The position numbers and the translations under genes are program-made. The notes below the pieces were generated by a model. The model saw nothing but the letters and a program-made list of their open reading frames with translations. It was not told where the DNA came from and did not search any database. This document shows positions 59,346-64,000 of a stretch of 64,000 nucleotides of DNA, piece after piece; positions within the stretch are counted from its first letter, which is position 1, and every line of letters starts with the position of its first letter. Origin of the DNA: Oxytricha trifallax (taxonomy: Eukaryota > Ciliophora > Spirotrichea > Sporadotrichida > Oxytrichidae); NCBI GenBank assembly GCA_000711775.1, contig ARYC01017728.1, forward strand, positions 1 through 64,000, read 5' to 3'.

Positions 59346-62300
59346 TCATTTATAATTGAATTTGTAAAATTGTTTGTAAATAATCATAAAAGAAAGTTTA
59401 GGTATTTAATTTCCAGACTCTCCATACCTTTTATCAGCAAGAATAATAACACCAAAATCATTTTTATGTCTTATTGCTCTCCCAATCGCTTAATTCGTTG
59501 TTATAAAAGTATCCTATTTAACAAAATATATTATATAAATTTAACTAGTATATTTCATATATAACTATTTCAACCATGTGTACCCATTAATAAATTAGAA
59601 GTTAATTGCTAGGTGAGGTACCAATCTCACTTAGGACTTTCTAATAGAGCTTTCTACTATACTAAGGCCTACCGAGGGCAAGAAGGAGGTTGCTGGGCGC
59701 AACATTTTAGGGACCAGTCGACGAGGTTCAATCTGTCAGTCACTACACTCCTCGAGGGCTGGACACAAGGATTTCCCTGCATTATATGAGTTTGCCTGGC
59801 TTGAGTTCAGCTTCCTAGGTGATAATGAGAGGATGATGGTATACTCTACCTTCAAAGTGAGAAGAAGAAAACCATTGAAGCCAACGAAAAGGATTTTCTC
59901 CCAAATCGGGTTAGGGTGATGAAGCTACCACAGCGAAAGGACAGGGATTAAATTTCCCAGCAGAGGTTGGACCGGTAACCGTTTTTCTCCACTCCATGTT
60001 TTCTAGATGAATTCTACGAGCTCTTTTGTTCAGATTATGCTGGCAACATCTTGATTTTAGGAGGAGACTAGGTAATAGCGGAAGTGGTTTTTTCGGAGTT
60101 TACTACTTTTTGACTACCAAGTCACGGAATTGCCACGTCAACTCACTCAGATACTCTACGTCACGACTAAGATTGATGGTTTGATTTTAGTATTAAACAG
60201 TGATATGTTAAATTTATTTGATTTTAATCATTAAACAACAACCATGTGTAGCCATTAATAGGTCTATTATTTTTGTTTTCTGTTGAATTGGTTTTATAAA
60301 ATTATCTGAATTTTTTGTTTAAATAGTCCATTTGCATGATTACTTTTGAATCACCTAAGTTAGGATATGGTTAGCCGATGATTATAACACATCTAGCATC
60401 ATAGTCTGAGAAATCATAGCCTTCACTGAAATTGCCTCTACAGTATGCAAATAAGACAGCTCCATTTTTTCTAGTTTGCTAATCTTATTATCTTAAGTCA
60501 CTCAGATAATTTTTAATTGTCAAATCATTATGATCCTTTGATTTTTATTCTATGTAAACATTCTTTGATTTTAGTATTTCTGATATATATAATCTCTTCC
60601 AACTTTAATAGTAATATTCCATCTTATTTGAAGAGCTAAAAAATATCAAAATACCACCCTCGATAGTAAGACAAGCATCTCTCACAAGTTTTCCATAACT
60701 CTCATCAATTTGTTTATTAATTTATCCAATATTTTTATCTCGTGGCATTTTGGGATCTCTAAACTTTGACTATAGCTCTTATTCGCTCTCATATTTATAT
60801 AATTATTGTTAACTTAAGCTAATATCCTAATAAAAATGATATTTAGATACGATGATTGGCAAGACTTAATATTGCTAGATAACATGATCCCCTTACTAAA
60901 TTAAAAAAAAAATTAAATTAATTTGTACTCTGTGTAAACAAAATTAGTTCCCAATTCGCTTGCGATAGAGTTTATGTTGCCTAGCGATCCTGATGTTAAT
61001 ATTTTACTCATTAAAAATAATTAAATGGGAAAGCCAGAATTAATTAAACAAATTTATAATGAAAAAATTCATATTAAAAAAGCATATTTATCTAATTTAT
61101 TTTTTACAATGAATTGCATAGATATTTTTATATAGTCTAAATTTAAAAATAGAGATTTCTAAAAAATAGAAAAACACAGAGTTTGAAAGTTTTGAAACAA
61201 TTATAAATAGAATTATCTTTTCTAAATTTTTAATTCTTATTAAAATAACGAGATAAGTCTGATTAATTATTATATTTTTAAAAAAATTATAAGATAACTA
61301 TATTTAAGGAGTTAAATCTCTCCACTATTAAAATATTTTTTATTTAAATTATCATTGATTAATTTTAGGTAATATCAACGAAAATGGCTACATTATTTAT
61401 AAAATATATAATTTTTTATTAATAAAGTGATTACATACTCTGGATATCTCTGAAAATAAATTCAGCTCTGAAGTATTTAAAATATTTATTTATATTTTAT
61501 TACTTTAAAGCAATACAATTACATTTCTTTCTATTGTTTGATTTAATAATATTTCATATTTTATAAAAAATTTCTAGAAACATTAAATCTAACCTTAATT
61601 CGAAAATTTTATTATTTTAATAATATTGATCCTTCTCACTTTAATTTTTGTTTTGAGATTCAACATTTTTTATCCAAATGTAATGATCAGATAAAAATAT
61701 TACAAGTATTTTATTAAGTAAAATAAAAAAAAACATTATTTTAATTGTTTACTTCGTTGATGTTCTAAGTTTGCACAATTAATTGATTATTCAATTTCTT
61801 TTCTTGCATATCCTAAAAAATTATGTAGCTCTAAATGAAATATTGTTATAAAAAATTATAATGTTACTATTATGCGTATCAACTTTTATAAGCAGTTTAA
61901 GATTTAATCTAATCCCGCAACAGATAACCTAATTTTAATTGTTTTCCCATCTTTATCCTCCTTCGTTATTTTATTTATGACTATAAAGTTCATTATCAAA
62001 ATTTAAATTACTTGTAAAAGTTTGACTAAGCTTATCAATGCTAGAAATGCCTTAACCGACTACTACCTCAGTTAGAAATTATCTCAAACTATTCTAGTGT
62101 AAAATAGTTTGATCTTTGAAATCGATTAAGTAAAATATAAATTTTTTTAAAGAAAGTTGATTGAGTTATTATCTTATACTATAATTTTGAATGGGTCATT
62201 CTAAGGACGCTAAGCTTTCATATAATTATCTAGTTAAGTGATAAAAATAATTAAAATTCTATCTATTTATTAAAGAAATGATAGCTTATCTAGCTTACTC

Positions 62301-64000
62301 AACATCATTTTTATTTGCTTGTATAAATACAGATAGATTAGGCAATCTCTCTTCAAATTACTCCCAGTTTTAGTCGATAATCTTTAATTCTTATCTGCTT
62401 TTTATGATTTCTCCAGTAGTGAGAGTAAACTAAGACGCATCTTTGCAACATTAGGTGAAATTGTGGCCTTCATCAATCACAATTATGCACTATGTGAGAT
62501 AAATATTTAAAAGTAATTAATTAATATTAGAGATCTAAACCTAGCACTTTAATCATATTAAGATCAAGTATGTAGTTGTAAGGCATAAATATTATATCTG
62601 AATTTTGGGCTTCTTAGAATATATGTTATGTATAAGTCTAAAATTAAAAATACTTCTTAATTTTTATTGAATGAGGAATAGTATGGGCATATTTATTATT
62701 CTTTACCAGCTTTACATAAATCTTCAATATCAATATGATTTAAAGCATTAATAACATGATGCTTTTTTCTCTCTAATATTGTGGAAGAATCATAATCTCT
62801 TTTGTCCTTTTTCTTTTTAGTCTCTTTCGGTTTGTAAAATTTACACTTGTAAGTTATTTTTTCAGGCTCATCTTTTTCAAAATTATATTTAAGTTTGGGT
62901 TTTTATATTTTCTCTTTGGGGCCTTATAAAGCAGTTTTATCATTTTTCTTTCGTTAAGGCTATCTCCATTTAAAACATTCATAATAAACTTTGGGTGATC
63001 CGAATATAAACTCCGAAATAAATTTATACAATAAGTTTTAGTATCATAATAAATAAATAAATGAATGAATGAGAATAAAAATTGACTTGACATTTATTAC
63101 AATAATTTATAAAATAATTGAGAATACAGCTCATCTATCAAACTTATTTTTAATTTAGTACTTAATTATATTTGTACCATTTTACTTTATAAATTTCTTT
63201 ATATTTTTTAATGATTCCTTTTTTAAATCATTGCCATTGTATTGCTTTTACCAACTCTGTTTAAAGACAGTACTTATGAAAATTATAAATATAAATTTAT
63301 CCCTTGAAGCAATTGTCACACTCTTGAAATACTGATAGGGAGACTTGCGTATTTCCTTCTTGACTTAACTTAATTATGAGTGAGTTTTACTGGTATAGAT
63401 AAGTTTCAAATTTTTTAATTTCCATGGATATTTTTCCCTCATTTATTCAATAAAACCTAAAATTGGACTCAAAAGACTGAGTGTTTTACCCGTTCCAGTT
63501 GGCATATCAAGAGCAGCAAATTTTGAATTTTTCAATGCAAGCATAGCCTTTGTCATATATATTAACAAAATGGTTGTTAAAAATGAAATAGAATACTTTA
63601 AGTTTATTAAACTTGCCCTTCGTAAGGTATATTTGGAAACTTTACTTTAAATCCTTCTATTTATAATATGTGTTTTGTCTTGTGATCAAATTCCAATAAT
63701 GAATTATCTCTAAGTATACCATAACTCTGTTTTTTCTCTTCTTCAATTACTTTGCTTTCAAACTTTACTTTTTCAACTTCCTTGAACACTTGTTTATTTA
63801 GGCTACAATATGAATCCTGAGAACTTAATGAAATTTCTTTAATTTTTTCATTCTAAATGTGTTGCTGCAGATTCAAAGTCTCTTCTTAGTCGATCTTTGC
63901 AACAAATCCTCCAATGATTGATTATGGATTTATTTTCTCATTATAATTTGAACAATTTTATGAGAGAGGTTTGTCTGTTAAGTCTTTATTTTGAGAGCAG
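59346..64000 (-). CDS. RTEL-B: second RTEL1-like helicase, C-terminally shortened and interrupted
   Basis: It runs off the right edge. Visible in order: [34 protein letters not shown] (63500); [80 protein letters not shown] (62460); [18 protein letters not shown] (61000); [17 protein letters not shown] (60660); [19 protein letters not shown] (60440); [19 protein letters not shown] (59480). Copy A's acidic tail is missing: TGA at 59346-59348 follows soon after motif VI. The second Fe-S cysteine was not found, and 62850-63250 looks poorly conserved. A 646-bp GC-rich insertion splits it between [19 protein letters not shown] and motif VI. Tandem paralogue of RTEL-A and either diverging or decaying. 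Confidence 0.75.
59593..60238. mobile_element. 646-bp GC-rich insertion with 22-bp flanking duplication, origin unknown
   Basis: Flanked by 22-bp direct repeats (59571-59592 and 60239-60260, beginning CAACCATG and ending ATTAATA) with one mismatch, which is the target site within RTEL-B. Removal of the insert plus one repeat leaves the exon continuous. Base composition jumps to nearly half G+C, unlike everything else in the window. A tRNA-type B-box-like word (GGTTCAATCT, 59723) occurs in it. The minus strand is open for about 150 codons, but with one stop codon this is expected fairly often by chance. No terminal inverted repeat and no match to the MITE or foldback families. A SINE-like retroposed RNA is my best guess. 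Confidence 0.6.

Noticed and set aside
59593-60238. About 150-codon open frame on the minus strand of the GC-rich insertion
   Set aside because: With TGA as the only stop such a length is not rare by chance, and the sequence resembles no protein I know.
59593-60238. Ribosomal RNA fragment
   Set aside because: No conserved 18S, 5.8S or 28S core words could be found in either orientation.
1-64000. Telomere-bearing elements, telomeric C4A4/C4A2 repeats or chromosome ends
   Set aside because: No telomeric repeat array was seen. The G and C runs belong to MITE ends.
1-64000. tRNA genes, CRISPR arrays, bacterial promoters or ribosome binding sites
   Set aside because: None could be recognised, and CRISPR and bacterial signals are not expected in ciliate nuclear DNA.
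1-64000. Standard genetic code with many pseudogenes
   Set aside because: Recognisable domains (receiver, HATPase, RTEL helicase, VSR) read straight through TAA and TAG but not TGA, which is code reassignment.

Overview
The window is nuclear DNA of a ciliate. It is very AT-rich, and every convincing gene reads through many in-frame TAA and TAG codons at positions where homologues have glutamine, while TGA is the only terminator. Genes are cut by short GT..AG introns (about 30-140 nt), so the real proteins are far longer than ORFs called with the standard code. The code rules out Euplotes-like (TGA=Cys) and standard-code (Stentor-like) ciliates. I cannot assign a genus. Several TSD-bounded insertions lie inside or between exons of otherwise readable genes, which fits germline (micronuclear) DNA, but the sequence alone does not prove it.

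Layout. 0-1.5 kb: an edge fragment and two small unknown genes. 1.8-5.9 kb (+): a large unknown protein carrying a MITE. 6.6-27 kb: a cluster of cyclic-nucleotide-binding-domain (CNBD) channel-family genes. CH1 (+) has a transmembrane part plus a partial CNBD. CH2 (-) is complete, with two CNBD-like domains. CH3 (-) is only the C-terminal half and is interrupted by a perfect foldback element. CH4 (-) runs from the pore through a CNBD to a CCHC zinc knuckle. Small genes and an N/Q/S-rich gene lie between them. 27-31.7 kb: poorly resolved small genes, a second foldback element, and an inverted duplication of a gene start. 31.7-34.5 kb (+): a membrane sensor histidine kinase. 34.7-38.8 kb (-): a large helical, possibly FASTK/RAP-like protein. 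38.9-41.6 kb (+): a protein ending in a complete receiver domain. 41.9-43.8 kb (+): an unknown gene. 43.8-45.3 kb (+): CH5, a channel with a canonical GYGD filter and no CNBD. 45.3-47.6 kb (+): a plant-type vacuolar sorting receptor homologue. 47.7-50.8 kb (-): a coiled-coil RING protein. 51.2-57.5 kb and 59.3-64 kb (-): two tandem RTEL1-like iron-sulphur helicase paralogues separated by a coiled-coil gene. Copy A carries a roughly 2 kb AT-rich insertion with a MITE inside it. Copy B has a 646-bp GC-rich insertion flanked by a 22-bp duplication.

Mobile DNA. There are four copies of a 440-520 bp MITE family with G-run/C-run ends and 8-bp target duplications. There are two roughly 420-bp, almost fully palindromic TA-flanked elements. 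There is also one GC-rich insertion of unknown origin. Functionally the region is rich in membrane signalling (channels, His-Asp phosphorelay), plus one trafficking receptor and helicase paralogues. No operon-like linkage is implied.

Limits: exon boundaries were worked out by eye. Starts and stops given for spliced genes are best estimates. The CH3, CH4, response-regulator and RTEL-B ends are the least certain.
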